Source: Ruminiclostridium sp. (GTDB lineage Bacteria > Bacillota > Clostridia > Oscillospirales > Ruminococcaceae). From it: DNA of 56,442 nt. The notes under the pieces were generated by a model that was given only the letters and a program-made list of their open reading frames with translations, had not been told where the DNA came from and made no database searches. Shown in pieces: positions 1 to 8,537 of the stretch. A program made the translations under genes and the position numbers. The stretch covers positions 1 to 56,442 of the forward strand of contig JAFTVY010000009.1 in NCBI GenBank assembly GCA_017465545.1, read 5' to 3'. Every line of letters begins with the position of its first letter. The stretch's first letter is position 1.

Positions 1-942
1 GATTATTTCGGTGGTCAGGATGATCTTAAAAACGGCATTATAAGAGCTGTTGGGAATCCCTACAAGCGCTTTGACGAGGATGCTTTAAGAATTTTAAGGG
101 CGCTCCGCTTTTCATCCCGTTTTGGTTTTGAAATAGAACGGAATACCTCTGATGCGATTCACAGACTACGCTACCTACTTGAACGGATATCGGTAGAAAG
201 AATACAGACGGAGCTTTGCGGCATACTGCTCGGTAATTGCTATGACGTGCTTTATAACTATCCGGACGTTATCTGCGAGATAATACCCGAGCTTCGCCCG
301 TCTATAGGCTTTTTACAGTACACAAAATATCATAACAGAACTGTCTATCGTCACACAATAAAAGCAACGGCAGAAAGCGACTGCGATATTATCAGCAGAC
401 TGACTATGCTGCTCCACGATGTAGGCAAGCCCGACAGCTTTTATATGGAGGATGGAAGGGGACGTTTCAAAGGTCACGCTCTTATCAGCAGGGATATTTC
501 CGAAAAGGTGCTGAAGCGGCTTAAATTCAGCAATAAAATTACCGAAGAGGTATTATTCCTGATAGAAAATCACAGCATAAAAATGAACGATACGGATAAA
601 TATATAAAAAAGGCTGTGGTAAGATACGGCGAGGAGCGGTTTTTAAAGCTCATCGATATTCATATTTTCGATAACCTCGGAAAAGCAGAAATGTGCCTTT
701 GGGAGAATGACTTTTTCCGCAGTATCGCACAGCATACAAGAGAGTATCTCGACAGTCAGCCTGCGCTCACCCTGAAGTCGCTGAAGGTCAACGGCAACGA
801 TATGATGGCTCTCGGTTTTTCAGGTGCTGATATAGGCAAGGCTCTGAATTTTCTTATGGATGCGGTTATAGACGAGCATTGTAAGAATGAAAAGGATAAG
901 CTTATCGAATACCTGAAAAGGAACAGAAAGAACGTAAAGTAA
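1..942 (+). CDS. cca: CCA tRNA nucleotidyltransferase, 5'-truncated by the window edge
   Basis: Adds or repairs the 3' CCA end of tRNAs. The reading frame is open from base 1, so the N-terminal nucleotidyltransferase head with the catalytic aspartates lies outside the window. The first visible residues include the family's neck signature (RFDEDALRILRALRFSSRFGF), here read as R-x-x-EDALRILRALRF near residues 27-45. An HD-domain motif (LLHDVGKPDSF) follows at about residue 137 of the fragment, as in the HD-containing bacterial CCA/poly(A) polymerase branch. The stop is 14 bases before the mreB start, so the two may be cotranscribed. The family call is secure; a poly(A) polymerase role cannot be excluded without the head domain. 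Confidence 0.9.
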   Translation, partial: DYFGGQDDLKNGIIRAVGNPYKRFDEDALRILRALRFSSRFGFEIERNTSDAIHRLRYLLERISVERIQTELCGILLGNCYDVLYNYPDVICEIIPELRPSIGFLQYTKYHNRTVYRHTIKATAESDCDIISRLTMLLHDVGKPDSFYMEDGRGRFKGHALISRDISEKVLKRLKFSNKITEEVLFLIENHSIKMNDTDKYIKKAVVRYGEERFLKLIDIHIFDNLGKAEMCLWENDFFRSIAQHTREYLDSQPALTLKSLKVNGNDMMALGFSGADIGKALNFLMDAVIDEHCKNEKDKLIEYLKRNRKNVK

Positions 943-956
943 GGAAGGATAACAAT

Positions 957-1970
957 ATGGCATCAACAGATATAGGAATTGATTTAGGTACAGCGAATAT
1001 AATTATTACCCTCGGAAATAAGGGTATTGTCGTAAACGAACCATCGGTAGTGGCTTACGACAAGAAAAAGCAATGCGTACTTGCAGTAGGTGACGAGGCA
1101 TATAAAATGTTGGGTAGAACTCCCGAATACATCGTTGCAGTCAAGCCTTTAAAGGATGGCGTTGTTTCTGATAACGAAATGACGGAGGCTATGCTCATCG
1201 CCTTTATCAAAAAGGTAATCGGCAGAATAGTAAAGCCGAGAATCATCCTCTGTGTACCTTCATCGGTTACAGATGTGGAAAGACGAGCCGTTGTAGAGGC
1301 GGCATTATCCGCAGGTGCAAGAAAGGTATATCTTATAGAAGAGCCTATTGCGGCGCTTATCGGAGCGGGAGTCGATATTTCAAAGCCCAACGGCACTATG
1401 GTAGTGGACATTGGCGGCGGTACCGTTGATATTGCGGTAGTTTCCTTCAACGGTATTGTAAAGAGCGCATCCCTGAAGCTGGCAGGCAACAGATTCGACT
1501 CTGCTATTGTAAAGGGTGTTACCCAGAAATATAAGATACTTATCGGTGAAAAGACAGCGGAAAATGCAAAGAAGGAAATTGCAAACGTATTCGAGCCTAC
1601 CGGTAAGAAGATAACCGTCAAGGGCAGACATCTCATCAAGGGACTTCCCGAAAGCGTTGAGATAAGTGATAAGGATATCTATGACTTCCTGATTGACGAG
1701 GTTACGGAAATCGTTGATAAAATAAAGGGTGTATTTGAACAGACTCCCCCTGAGCTTGTGGGTGATATTCTTACAAGCGGTATTATCCTGACCGGCGGCG
1801 GTGCATTGTTAAAGGGACTCCCCGAGCTTATATCAAAGACGTTGGGCGCACCCTGTTACGTTGCAGATGATCCTATCGAATGTGTAGCCAAGGGCGTACA
1901 GAAGGCATTCAAGCACGCCGACGAGCTTTTGGATGGTTTTGAGAAGATCTCACTTTACAGATATAAATAA
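957..1970 (+). CDS. mreB: Rod shape-determining protein of the MreB/Mbl family
   Basis: Bacterial actin homologue that forms membrane-associated filaments and guides lateral cell-wall synthesis. The 337 residues match the usual family length. The N-terminal phosphate-1 loop (GIDLGTANI, about residues 7-15), the phosphate-2 motif (VVDIGGGTVDIAVV, about 149-162) and the adenosine motif (ILTGGGALLKG, about 277-287) are all present, so ATP binding should be intact. AAGGAAGGA lies just upstream of the ATG. No mreC or mreD follows; a hairpin terminator does. Clostridia often carry several paralogues (mreB, mbl, mreBH), and sequence inspection alone does not say which one this is. Confidence 0.9.
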   Translation: MASTDIGIDLGTANIIITLGNKGIVVNEPSVVAYDKKKQCVLAVGDEAYKMLGRTPEYIVAVKPLKDGVVSDNEMTEAMLIAFIKKVIGRIVKPRIILCVPSSVTDVERRAVVEAALSAGARKVYLIEEPIAALIGAGVDISKPNGTMVVDIGGGTVDIAVVSFNGIVKSASLKLAGNRFDSAIVKGVTQKYKILIGEKTAENAKKEIANVFEPTGKKITVKGRHLIKGLPESVEISDKDIYDFLIDEVTEIVDKIKGVFEQTPPELVGDILTSGIILTGGGALLKGLPELISKTLGAPCYVADDPIECVAKGVQKAFKHADELLDGFEKISLYRYK

Positions 1971-1984
1971 TATAAATAAAAGAA

Positions 1985-2015
1985 AAGCTGAAATGCGGAT
2001 GCATTTCAGCTTTTT
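1985..2015. terminator. Rho-independent terminator, probably bidirectional
   Basis: A perfect 12-bp stem (1985-1996 with 2001-2012) closes a 4-base loop, with T-rich sequence on the right and A-rich sequence on the left. It lies between the convergent mreB-type gene and the XRE gene and can serve both. Confidence 0.85.
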
Positions 2016-2256
2016 AATATATCTCTTGTTCAAGATTTTTAAACAGGTCACAATCGAAAAATTCTATAACTGTCATCTGTAGCCCGTCACATAATTTTTT
2101 AATGGTGACGATACCTATATTCTTTGCTTTTTTATTTACTATATCATTAACGGTTGACTGGGTTACTGCGGATATGGTGCATAGCTTGTTTACTGTTATA
2201 TCACGTTCCTTGCAAAGCTCTAAAATGCGTTCTGCAACTGCCTCGGAAATATACAT
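2014..2256 (-). CDS. Small XRE/Cro-type helix-turn-helix regulator
   Basis: An 80-residue protein that is almost entirely one helix-turn-helix domain. Residues about 12-60 read as an XRE fold, with a recognition region around TQSTVNDIVNKKAKN and a C-terminal helix ending in a hydrophobic FF-containing tail that may serve dimerisation. AAAGGA lies 8-13 bases before the ATG. The gene is divergent from the membrane zinc-ribbon gene at 2411, and the shared gap carries two near-identical inverted repeats (2306-2323, 2353-2370). I infer that it represses that promoter and probably its own: a weak minus-strand promoter (-35 2304-2309, -10 2280-2285) overlaps the first repeat. Its ligand or signal is unknown. 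Confidence 0.8.
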   Translation of the reverse strand: MYISEAVAERILELCKERDITVNKLCTISAVTQSTVNDIVNKKAKNIGIVTIKKLCDGLQMTVIEFFDCDLFKNLEQEIY

Positions 2257-2305
2257 ATCATCAAATCCTTTCTAATTAGATGATAGCATAATTTTATGCA
2301 ATTTA

Positions 2306-2323
2306 TTAACGGTTAACCGTTGA
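2306..2323. promoter_or_regulatory. Inverted-repeat operator O1 over the -35 box
   Basis: TTAACGGT-TA-ACCGTTGA contains a perfect 14-bp palindrome (2308-2321). It overlaps the -35 box of the rightward promoter (2320-2325). Its sequence nearly matches the second repeat at 2353, as expected for two sites of one dimeric regulator, probably the neighbouring XRE protein. Confidence 0.75.
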
Positions 2324-2348
2324 CATTTGAATATTTTTGTGATATAAT
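2320..2348 (+). promoter_or_regulatory. Consensus sigma-A promoter for the membrane zinc-ribbon gene
   Basis: TTGACA (2320-2325), a 17-base spacer and TATAAT (2343-2348): a perfect match to the vegetative consensus. Such a strong promoter bracketed by two operator repeats suggests tight repression with high output when released. Confidence 0.85.
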
Positions 2349-2352
2349 CAAC

Positions 2353-2370
2353 TTAACGGTAAACCGTTAA
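2353..2370. promoter_or_regulatory. Inverted-repeat operator O2 at the transcription start
   Basis: TTAACGGT-AA-ACCGTTAA has perfect 8-bp arms around a 2-base centre. It starts 4 bases after the -10 box, so a bound protein would cover the start point. It is centred 47 bp from O1. Confidence 0.75.
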
Positions 2371-2410
2371 TAAAATTTAGTGATTACGTGAGTAATCGGG
2401 AGGTAAAATT

Positions 2411-2872
2411 ATGGAAACATCAAGATCTGCAAATTCAATCCGTAGCTTTGGAGCGTCGTTATTGGTAGTAGGATTTATTATTACAGCGATAGTTGCTGTA
2501 TCTTTCTGGATAACAGGCGCTTCAATCGAGTATTCGATAAGAAATATATTTCAGCCAATGTTTGTCGGAATGGGCATCGGTGCACTTGTAATCGGTGGTA
2601 CTGTATCTTTATTTATGTATTTTTTATTTGTTTCGTTATCCGAGATCGTAAAAAACACTGAAATTACCCAGCAGTATGCAAAGAGAATTTATGAAGCAGG
2701 TAACGATGATAATAGTAGTAAAAATTCTGCTACAGCTTTACATAGCAATAATTCTGGTAGCTTCAGACAGCAGGCTTTATCAGCGAACAACAATCGTTGG
2801 ACTTGTCAGAAGTGTAATTCGCAAAATTCTTATGCAGATATGTTCTGCCAGAATTGTGGCGCAAACAAGTAA
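2411..2872 (+). CDS. Small membrane protein with C-terminal zinc ribbon
   Basis: A 153-residue protein of unknown function. Two hydrophobic stretches (about residues 17-38 and 52-80) are likely membrane helices. A Ser/Asn-rich linker follows (about 95-128), then a short zinc ribbon with C132-x2-C135 and C146-x2-C149 at the very end. A GGGAGG ribosome site lies 7 bases before the ATG. The gene has a consensus promoter with two operators and is divergent from the XRE regulator, so it is probably that regulator's target. The architecture (membrane hairpin plus cytosolic zinc ribbon) is seen in many uncharacterised Bacillota proteins, and I do not assign a function. Confidence 0.8.
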   Translation: METSRSANSIRSFGASLLVVGFIITAIVAVSFWITGASIEYSIRNIFQPMFVGMGIGALVIGGTVSLFMYFLFVSLSEIVKNTEITQQYAKRIYEAGNDDNSSKNSATALHSNNSGSFRQQALSANNNRWTCQKCNSQNSYADMFCQNCGANK

Positions 2873-2876
2873 CACA

Positions 2877-2905
2877 AAAGCTCAGACGCACCGCATCTGA
2901 GCTTT
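2877..2905. terminator. Bidirectional terminator between convergent genes
   Basis: AAAGCTCAGA (2877-2886) pairs with TCTGAGCTTT (2896-2905) around a 9-base loop. It sits 4 bases after the zinc-ribbon gene and upstream of the end of the convergent LUD gene. The T-runs are short on both sides. Confidence 0.7.
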
Positions 2906-2924
2906 AAAATTTACCATATCCTAT

Positions 2925-3563
2925 TTAATAACCAATTTCTTCCGCAATAATAATAACCTTTATTCTGTCCTTTTCTCTCTGATGAGCCATAATCACGTAG
3001 TCGTTGCAGATTCTGTCATCACCGCCGCAATGTCCACAGCGTCCTGTCATAGCGCAGGGCGTTTTTTTATTCAGTCTTATGCAGTTTGCAGGGGAAGCGA
3101 TAGTTTCCAGTCTGTCAACTGCGGCGTGAAGGTCGGTTACTATCTTGTTGAGACCTGCCACAACTATGACCTGCTTCGGACCGTATATCATAGCCGCTAC
3201 TCTGTTTCCGTTTCCGTCAACGTTGTAAAGCTCACCGAATTCCGTTACCGCATTGGTGCTTGTAAAATAAGTATCGGCAAAAAACGCCTTTCTCATAAGG
3301 TCGCCTACTTCTTCGGCAGGAACGCTGTCACGGTCAAGGTAGATTCCCTTATATTCCTCATTCAGCCAGTCCTGAATACCCGTATCACGAAGAGTCATAG
3401 AGCCGCCTGATAAAATCATCTTATCGTCCTTTATAAGCTCCTTTATGATTTCCTTTGCCTGCTCTGCGGTATCTACAAGATAACCCTTCATATTATTCTT
3501 TTCAAGGGCGGCAATGACCTTGCCTGCACGCTTCTTTAAAGATTCCTTTACAATTGCATCCAT
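2925..3563 (-). CDS. LUD-domain (DUF162) protein, lactate-utilisation LutC-like
   Basis: 212 residues matching the LUD family by inspection: a central MILSGGSMTLRDTGI-type segment (about residues 49-63), a hydrophobic VIVVAGLNKIV strand (about 131-141) and a C-terminal cysteine cluster (C-x3-G-x-C-x2-C-x5-C, about residues 170-186) ending in a DRIC-type motif. Family members are often annotated as lactate utilisation proteins, but the lutA/lutB partners are absent here and stand-alone copies are mostly uncharacterised. AAAGGA lies before the ATG. A promoter is visible upstream on the minus strand. The cysteines suggest metal or iron-sulfur binding, which is an inference. Confidence 0.75.
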   Translation of the reverse strand: MDAIVKESLKKRAGKVIAALEKNNMKGYLVDTAEQAKEIIKELIKDDKMILSGGSMTLRDTGIQDWLNEEYKGIYLDRDSVPAEEVGDLMRKAFFADTYFTSTNAVTEFGELYNVDGNGNRVAAMIYGPKQVIVVAGLNKIVTDLHAAVDRLETIASPANCIRLNKKTPCAMTGRCGHCGGDDRICNDYVIMAHQREKDRIKVIIIAEEIGY

Positions 3564-3602
3564 TTTTATAGCTTCCTTTCTGTCTTTGATTCCTTTAAAA
3601 TA

Positions 3603-3631
3603 AATATAGCATATTTTTTTAAAAAAGTCTA
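3603..3631 (-). promoter_or_regulatory. Probable promoter of the LUD gene
   Basis: On the minus strand TAGACT (3626-3631), a 17-base spacer and TATATT (3603-3608). The -35 matches the consensus at 4 of 6 positions. It lies about 40 bases upstream of the LUD start and is divergent from the manA promoter. Confidence 0.5.
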
Positions 3632-3639
3632 TATAGTAA

Positions 3640-3668
3640 TGGACATTTTTTTAAAAATATGTTACAAT
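3640..3668 (+). promoter_or_regulatory. Probable sigma-A promoter of manA
   Basis: TGGACA (3640-3645), a 17-base spacer and TACAAT (3663-3668), about 60 bases before the mannose-6-phosphate isomerase start. Each hexamer differs from the consensus at one position. Confidence 0.65.
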
Positions 3669-3727
3669 AGAAAAGAGTATAATTTGAAGAGAATACAAAT
3701 TTTATATAACCGAAAGGAATGACCAAA

Positions 3728-4678
3728 ATGGAAATTTTAAAGCTTACAGCACCCTGCAAGGACTATTTATGGGGTGGCAACAGATTAAGAGAGGAATACG
3801 GCAAGAAATCCGACGCTGATAAGATAGCAGAAAGCTGGGAGCTTTCCTGCCATAAGGACGGCGAAAGCATTATTGCAAACGGCAAGGATGCGGGCAAGAC
3901 TCTGACACAGTACGTAGCGGAAAATAAATCATCACTCGGTACAAACTGCGACCGCTTTGAATATTTCCCTATCCTTATAAAGCTCATTGATGCAAAGGAT
4001 AATCTTTCCGTTCAGGTACATCCCGATAACGAATATGCAATGCGTGTAGAGGGTGAATACGGTAAGACGGAAATGTGGTACATAGTGGACTGCAATGACG
4101 ATGCAAAGCTCATTTACGGCTTTGACAAGGAGATCTCAAGAGAAGAATTTGCAAAGCGTATTGAAGAAAATACTCTTCTTGAAGTAACCAATAACGTACC
4201 CGTACATAAGGGTGACGTCTTCTATATCACAGCAGGTACGCTTCACGCTATCGGTAGCGGAATACTGATTGCCGAAATCCAGCAGAACTCCAATACTACC
4301 TACAGAGTATATGACTATGGCAGAGTAGGTGCAGACGGAAAGCCAAGACAGCTCCACGTTGAAAAGGCGGTAGAGGTAACCGAGCTTTGCCCTCCGAAAT
4401 ACGATACAAAGCCTGAAGGAAAGCCCGAAAAGATTGAGGGCGGCGAAAAGACTCTGCTCCGCTCCTGCGAATATTTCAACGTAAATAAAATAAAGGTAGC
4501 AGGCGACGTTACACTTTCAGCAACGGAAAAATCCTTCAACAGCATTTTAGTGCTGGATGGCAAGGGTGAAATAAACGGACAGGAAGCAGATAAGGGCGAC
4601 AGCTTCTTTATTCCTGCCGCTTTCGGTGAATATAAGATAAGCGGCGAGCTTGAAATAATCGTTACAGACATAATTTAA
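3728..4678 (+). CDS. manA: Mannose-6-phosphate isomerase, class I
   Basis: Interconverts mannose 6-phosphate and fructose 6-phosphate, a zinc-dependent cupin enzyme. The cupin metal motif VQVHPDNEYA (about residue 95) and GKTEMWYIVD (about 110) are present, as is the second cupin strand set with AGTLHAIGSG (about 170). At 316 residues it is the short Bacillus-type ManA. An in-frame ATG also exists at 3719, but the AAAGGA site (3713-3718) directly abuts it, whereas the ATG at 3728 has a normal 9-base spacing, so I prefer 3728. The glucokinase gene follows after 28 bases, giving a small hexose-phosphate unit. Confidence 0.9.
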   Translation: MEILKLTAPCKDYLWGGNRLREEYGKKSDADKIAESWELSCHKDGESIIANGKDAGKTLTQYVAENKSSLGTNCDRFEYFPILIKLIDAKDNLSVQVHPDNEYAMRVEGEYGKTEMWYIVDCNDDAKLIYGFDKEISREEFAKRIEENTLLEVTNNVPVHKGDVFYITAGTLHAIGSGILIAEIQQNSNTTYRVYDYGRVGADGKPRQLHVEKAVEVTELCPPKYDTKPEGKPEKIEGGEKTLLRSCEYFNVNKIKVAGDVTLSATEKSFNSILVLDGKGEINGQEADKGDSFFIPAAFGEYKISGELEIIVTDII

Positions 4679-4706
4679 TTTTCTTTTCTGAAAGGACGGT
4701 AGGATT

Positions 4707-5654
4707 ATGAAGTATTACATCGGCGTAGACATCGGCGGTACCAACATCAAGGCAGGCGTTGTGAACGACGCTTATGACCTTTTATCCTCGGTATCGGTAA
4801 AGACAAATGCGGCAAACGGCTACGAAAGTGTTTCAAAGGCTGTTTTTGAAGCGATTGAAAAGGCTGTGGAGGGCGCTGAAAAATCAATGGAGGATATATC
4901 CTCCATCGGTGTGGGATGCCCCGGAACTATGGACAGCGAAAACGGTGTAGTGCTTTATTCAAACAATCTCCACTGGGAGAACGTACCATTGGCAAAGGAT
5001 ATAGAAAAGCAGTTCGGTAAAAGGGTTATTCTCGAAAATGACGCCAACGTGGCGGCATACGGTGAATTCCTGGCAGGTGCGGCAAAGGGCGCAAAAAATG
5101 CGGTCGTGCTGACGCTTGGCACGGGAGTCGGTGCAGGAATAATCATAAATGGCGAGATATACAGCGGATCAAACAATGCAGGCGGCGAGATAGGTCATAC
5201 CGTTATCGAGGTGGATGGTTGTCAGTGTACCTGTGGCAGAAAGGGTTGCTTTGAGACCTATGCCTCAGCTACCGGACTTATCCGCATGACAAAGGAAATG
5301 ATAGAAGAAAAGCCACAGACCAAAATGCACGAAATGGTGGAAAGGGACGGCAAGATTTCCGCTCGTACCTCCTTCAATGCGGCAAAGCTCGGCGATCCCG
5401 AAGCAACCGAGGTAGTGGAAAAGTATATAAAGTATCTTGCGGCAGGAATTGCAAACGTTATAAACGTATTCCAGCCTGATATCCTCTGCATAGGCGGTGG
5501 CGTATGCAACGAGGGTGACAATCTGCTGATACCACTCAAAAAGCAGGTAGCACAGCAGATATACAGTAAAAACAGCAGTAAGAATACTAAGATCGTTATC
5601 TGCTCGCTTGGTAACAAGGCAGGAATGATCGGTAGTGCGATGCTTGGAAAATAA
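4707..5654 (+). CDS. glcK: ROK-family glucokinase
   Basis: Phosphorylates glucose (possibly other hexoses) with ATP. The N-terminal phosphate loop GVDIGGTNIKAG (about residues 5-16), the sugar-binding ENDANVAAYGE (about 111-121), the LGTGVGAGI loop and the ROK zinc motif (C-x-C-x2-G-x3-C with the preceding GEIGH, about 155-182) are all intact. Its 315 residues are typical. It lies downstream of manA, so mannose and glucose entry into glycolysis appear coordinated. The substrate call rests on the family and on context; N-acetyl sugar kinases share the same motifs. Confidence 0.85.
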   Translation: MKYYIGVDIGGTNIKAGVVNDAYDLLSSVSVKTNAANGYESVSKAVFEAIEKAVEGAEKSMEDISSIGVGCPGTMDSENGVVLYSNNLHWENVPLAKDIEKQFGKRVILENDANVAAYGEFLAGAAKGAKNAVVLTLGTGVGAGIIINGEIYSGSNNAGGEIGHTVIEVDGCQCTCGRKGCFETYASATGLIRMTKEMIEEKPQTKMHEMVERDGKISARTSFNAAKLGDPEATEVVEKYIKYLAAGIANVINVFQPDILCIGGGVCNEGDNLLIPLKKQVAQQIYSKNSSKNTKIVICSLGNKAGMIGSAMLGK

Positions 5655-5660
5655 AAAAGT

Positions 5661-5685
5661 CCGATGGGCATATACTGCCCATCGG
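5661..5685. terminator. Strong stem-loop between glcK and radC
   Basis: A perfect 10-bp stem (CCGATGGGCA with TGCCCATCGG) and 5-base loop directly after the glucokinase stop. No T-run follows on the plus strand, but the minus-strand side runs into ACTTTTTTATTTT. As written it would terminate leftward transcription best; for rightward transcription it may act as a partial terminator or an mRNA 3' stabiliser. Confidence 0.5.
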
Positions 5686-5710
5686 TAATTTATGAGAGGG
5701 GGCGGCTTGT

Positions 5711-6535
5711 ATGAGTAATAAAAAGAATATTCACGAGGGACACAGAAGCAGAATGGTAAGCCGTCTCATAAGAGATGGCGGAGAAGGCTTTGAGACTCAC
5801 GAGATACTTGAAATGCTGCTGTATAACAGCAGTAAAAGATGTAATACGAATCCCGTGGCTCACAAGCTTTTAGAGGAATTCGGAACGCTGACGGCAGTGC
5901 TTACCGCTTCTCCCGAAGAGCTTAAAAAGGTAAACGGAATCGGTGACGCCGCCGCAAGCCTTATACTGACCGTGGGCGAGGTCTTCAGACGCGCTCTTAA
6001 GGAGAGCGTTACGAAAGGTGAAAAGCTCAGCAAGTCGGAGGATGTGAAGAATTTCTGTTCGTCCATTTTCCTTGCGGAAAAGAGTGAGCACGTAAGAATG
6101 ATTTTCCTTGACAATAAATATAATTTCGTTGCCCAGGAAATAATATGCAGAGGAAGTATCGAGCAGGTAAAGCCCGATATGATGGAGATGTTTCAGAAAA
6201 CAGTCCGTATGCATTGCCCGATAGTTATGCTGACTCATAACCATCCGACGGGTAGCGAGATACCCTCAAACGAGGATAAAAAGCTTACACGAAGCGTATT
6301 CAATCTTCTGTACAATGCAGATATATACCTTGCGGATCATATAATAGTCGGCAAGTACGGAACGCTTTCCATGAGAGAAAATAACCTGCTGCCCGATCTG
6401 TGGTCGCAGATCGCAAAGGACAGAATGGAGCAGGAGCAAAAGGAAAGGGAAGCAAAGGAACAGCTGTCCGGTTGTACCTTCGGATGGTATGCGGATGAAA
6501 ATGACGAAGACGATGACGAGGACGATATAGAATAA
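5711..6535 (+). CDS. radC: RadC-family JAB/MPN-domain protein
   Basis: 274 residues with a helix-hairpin-helix segment (KKVNGIGDAAASLIL, about residues 74-88) and a C-terminal JAB/MPN metal site: T-H-N-H-P-T-G (about 177-183), a following S-x2-D, and a DHIIVG strand. These metal ligands look intact, so a metallo-hydrolase activity is possible. The old DNA-repair name is not well supported biochemically, and the family role is unsettled. The last 15 residues are almost all Asp/Glu, an acidic tail extending past the usual end. A GAGAGGGGG ribosome site precedes the ATG. The uvrB gene follows after 24 bases. Confidence 0.85.
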   Translation: MSNKKNIHEGHRSRMVSRLIRDGGEGFETHEILEMLLYNSSKRCNTNPVAHKLLEEFGTLTAVLTASPEELKKVNGIGDAAASLILTVGEVFRRALKESVTKGEKLSKSEDVKNFCSSIFLAEKSEHVRMIFLDNKYNFVAQEIICRGSIEQVKPDMMEMFQKTVRMHCPIVMLTHNHPTGSEIPSNEDKKLTRSVFNLLYNADIYLADHIIVGKYGTLSMRENNLLPDLWSQIAKDRMEQEQKEREAKEQLSGCTFGWYADENDEDDDEDDIE

Positions 6536-6559
6536 ACCTGAAATAATAGCGGAGAATTT

Positions 6560-8518
6560 ATGGATAAATTCATTTTACATTCAGATTACAAGCCTATGGG
6601 CGATCAGCCTCAGGCAATAGAAAGTCTTGCAAGAGGTATTCTTGACGGCAAAAAGGAACAGGTACTGCTTGGTGTTACAGGTAGTGGCAAGACCTTTACA
6701 ATGGCGAATATAATCGAAAAGGTGAATAAGCCTACCCTTATACTTGCCCACAATAAGACTCTTGCGGCACAGCTTTGTACCGAGTTCAAGGAGTTTTTCC
6801 CTGAAAATGCGGTAGAATATTTTGTATCCTACTATGACTATTATCAGCCTGAAGCATATATTCCGTCAACCGACGCCTATATAGAAAAGGACAGTGCAAT
6901 AAACGATGAGATAGACAGACTGAGGCACAGCGCAACTGCGGCACTCACGGAGCGCAGGGACGTTATAATAGTTGCCAGCGTATCCTGTATATACAGCCTT
7001 GGTAGTCCCGAGGACTACCGTGAAAATATGCTGTCGATAAGAGTAGGTCAGGAATACGGCAGGGACGATATTATAAAAAAGCTTGTAGACATACAGTACG
7101 AGCGCAACGATATGAATTTTATCAGAAATAAGTTCAGGGTAAGAGGCGACGTGCTTGAGATTTTCCCTGCAGGTGCTACCTCCGACAGAGCGGTAAGAAT
7201 AGAATTATTCGGAGACGAGGTAGACAGAATATCCGAAATAGACATAGTCACGGGCGAAGTGAAGAACCGCTTTTCTCACGTGGCTATTTTCCCTGCATCC
7301 CATTATATCGTCGGAAAGGACAGGCTTGACAAGGCTTTATCCGATATCTACGATGAGATGGAGGAAAGAGTACGCTTCTTTACGGAAAACAAAAAGCTGA
7401 TAGAAGCCCAGAGAATTGAGCAGAGAACGAGATACGATATGGAAATGCTCCGTGAAATAGGCACTTGCAAAGGCGTAGAAAACTATTCAAGAGTGCTTTC
7501 AGGCAGAGCGCCGGGTAGCTCTCCGATAACCCTTCTGCATCACTTCCCGGAGGATTTTCTGATGTTCATAGACGAAAGCCACGTAACGTTGCCTCAGGTG
7601 AGAGGTATGTTCGGTGGCGACTATGCAAGAAAGAAGAATCTTGTGGATTACGGCTTCCGCCTGCCTTCGGCCTATGACAACAGACCGATGAATTTCGACG
7701 AATTCACATCCCATATAAACCAGGTGGTATACGTTTCTGCAACCCCTGCCGCCTACGAAAGCGAAAGAGCCGAAAACGTGGCAGAGCAGGTAATAAGACC
7801 TACGGGACTGCTTGATCCCATTGTAGAAGTAAAGCCGGTAGAAGGGCAGATAGAGGACTTATATTCCGAGATAAACGAGAGGACCGCCAAGGGCGAATGT
7901 GTGCTTATCACCACCCTTACAAAGAAGATGGCGGAGGATCTTACCAGCTACTATGAAAAAATGGGCGTAAAGATACGCTATATGCACCACGATATAGATT
8001 CCATCGAAAGAATGGAGATTATAAGAGATTTAAGAATGCACGTATTCGACGTGCTTGTAGGTATCAACCTTTTAAGAGAAGGTCTTGACCTACCTGAGGT
8101 ATCCCTTGTTGCAATACTTGACGCTGATAAGGAGGGCTTTTTAAGAAGCGAGACCTCACTTATCCAGACGATAGGCAGAGCGGCAAGAAATGCAGAGGGT
8201 AAGGTAATAATGTACGCCGATACCGTAACCGACAGTATGGAAAGAGCGATAACCGAAACTGCCCGCCGCCGTGAGATACAGATGAGATATAACGAAGAAC
8301 ACGGCATAGTTCCTAAAACCATTGTCAAGGAAGTAAGAGCGGTACTGGAAATCTCATCAGGCAAGGATAGTAATAAGCCGAGAAAGATGACCAAGGTACA
8401 AAGAGAAGCACTCATAAAGCAGTACACGGCAGAAATGAAGAATGCCGCAAAGCTTCTTGACTTTGAGCATGCCGCATATCTGAGAGACAAGATAAAGGAG
8501 CTTTCGGAAGAAAAATAA
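6560..8518 (+). CDS. uvrB: Excinuclease ABC subunit B
   Basis: Damage-verifying helicase-like subunit of nucleotide excision repair; works with UvrA (next gene) and UvrC. Walker [10 protein letters not shown] (about residues 38-46), the beta-hairpin rich in tyrosine ([10 protein letters not shown], about 91-100) that clamps DNA, the DESH box (about 337), the helicase motif [11 protein letters not shown] (about 538-546) and a C-terminal UVR domain ([15 protein letters not shown], about 634-648) that contacts UvrC are all present. The 652-residue length is normal. The start follows a GCGGAG site. uvrA begins 19 bases downstream, so the pair is an operon; no LexA-type box was recognised upstream. 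Confidence 0.97.
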   Translation: MDKFILHSDYKPMGDQPQAIESLARGILDGKKEQVLLGVTGSGKTFTMANIIEKVNKPTLILAHNKTLAAQLCTEFKEFFPENAVEYFVSYYDYYQPEAYIPSTDAYIEKDSAINDEIDRLRHSATAALTERRDVIIVASVSCIYSLGSPEDYRENMLSIRVGQEYGRDDIIKKLVDIQYERNDMNFIRNKFRVRGDVLEIFPAGATSDRAVRIELFGDEVDRISEIDIVTGEVKNRFSHVAIFPASHYIVGKDRLDKALSDIYDEMEERVRFFTENKKLIEAQRIEQRTRYDMEMLREIGTCKGVENYSRVLSGRAPGSSPITLLHHFPEDFLMFIDESHVTLPQVRGMFGGDYARKKNLVDYGFRLPSAYDNRPMNFDEFTSHINQVVYVSATPAAYESERAENVAEQVIRPTGLLDPIVEVKPVEGQIEDLYSEINERTAKGECVLITTLTKKMAEDLTSYYEKMGVKIRYMHHDIDSIERMEIIRDLRMHVFDVLVGINLLREGLDLPEVSLVAILDADKEGFLRSETSLIQTIGRAARNAEGKVIMYADTVTDSMERAITETARRREIQMRYNEEHGIVPKTIVKEVRAVLEISSGKDSNKPRKMTKVQREALIKQYTAEMKNAAKLLDFEHAAYLRDKIKELSEEK

Positions 8519-8537
8519 AGAAAAGGAGATAAACGTA

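Noticed and set aside
2014-2872. The XRE gene and zinc-ribbon gene as a toxin-antitoxin pair
   Set aside because: The genes are divergent rather than a bicistron, and the membrane protein shows no toxin-like feature beyond two membrane helices.
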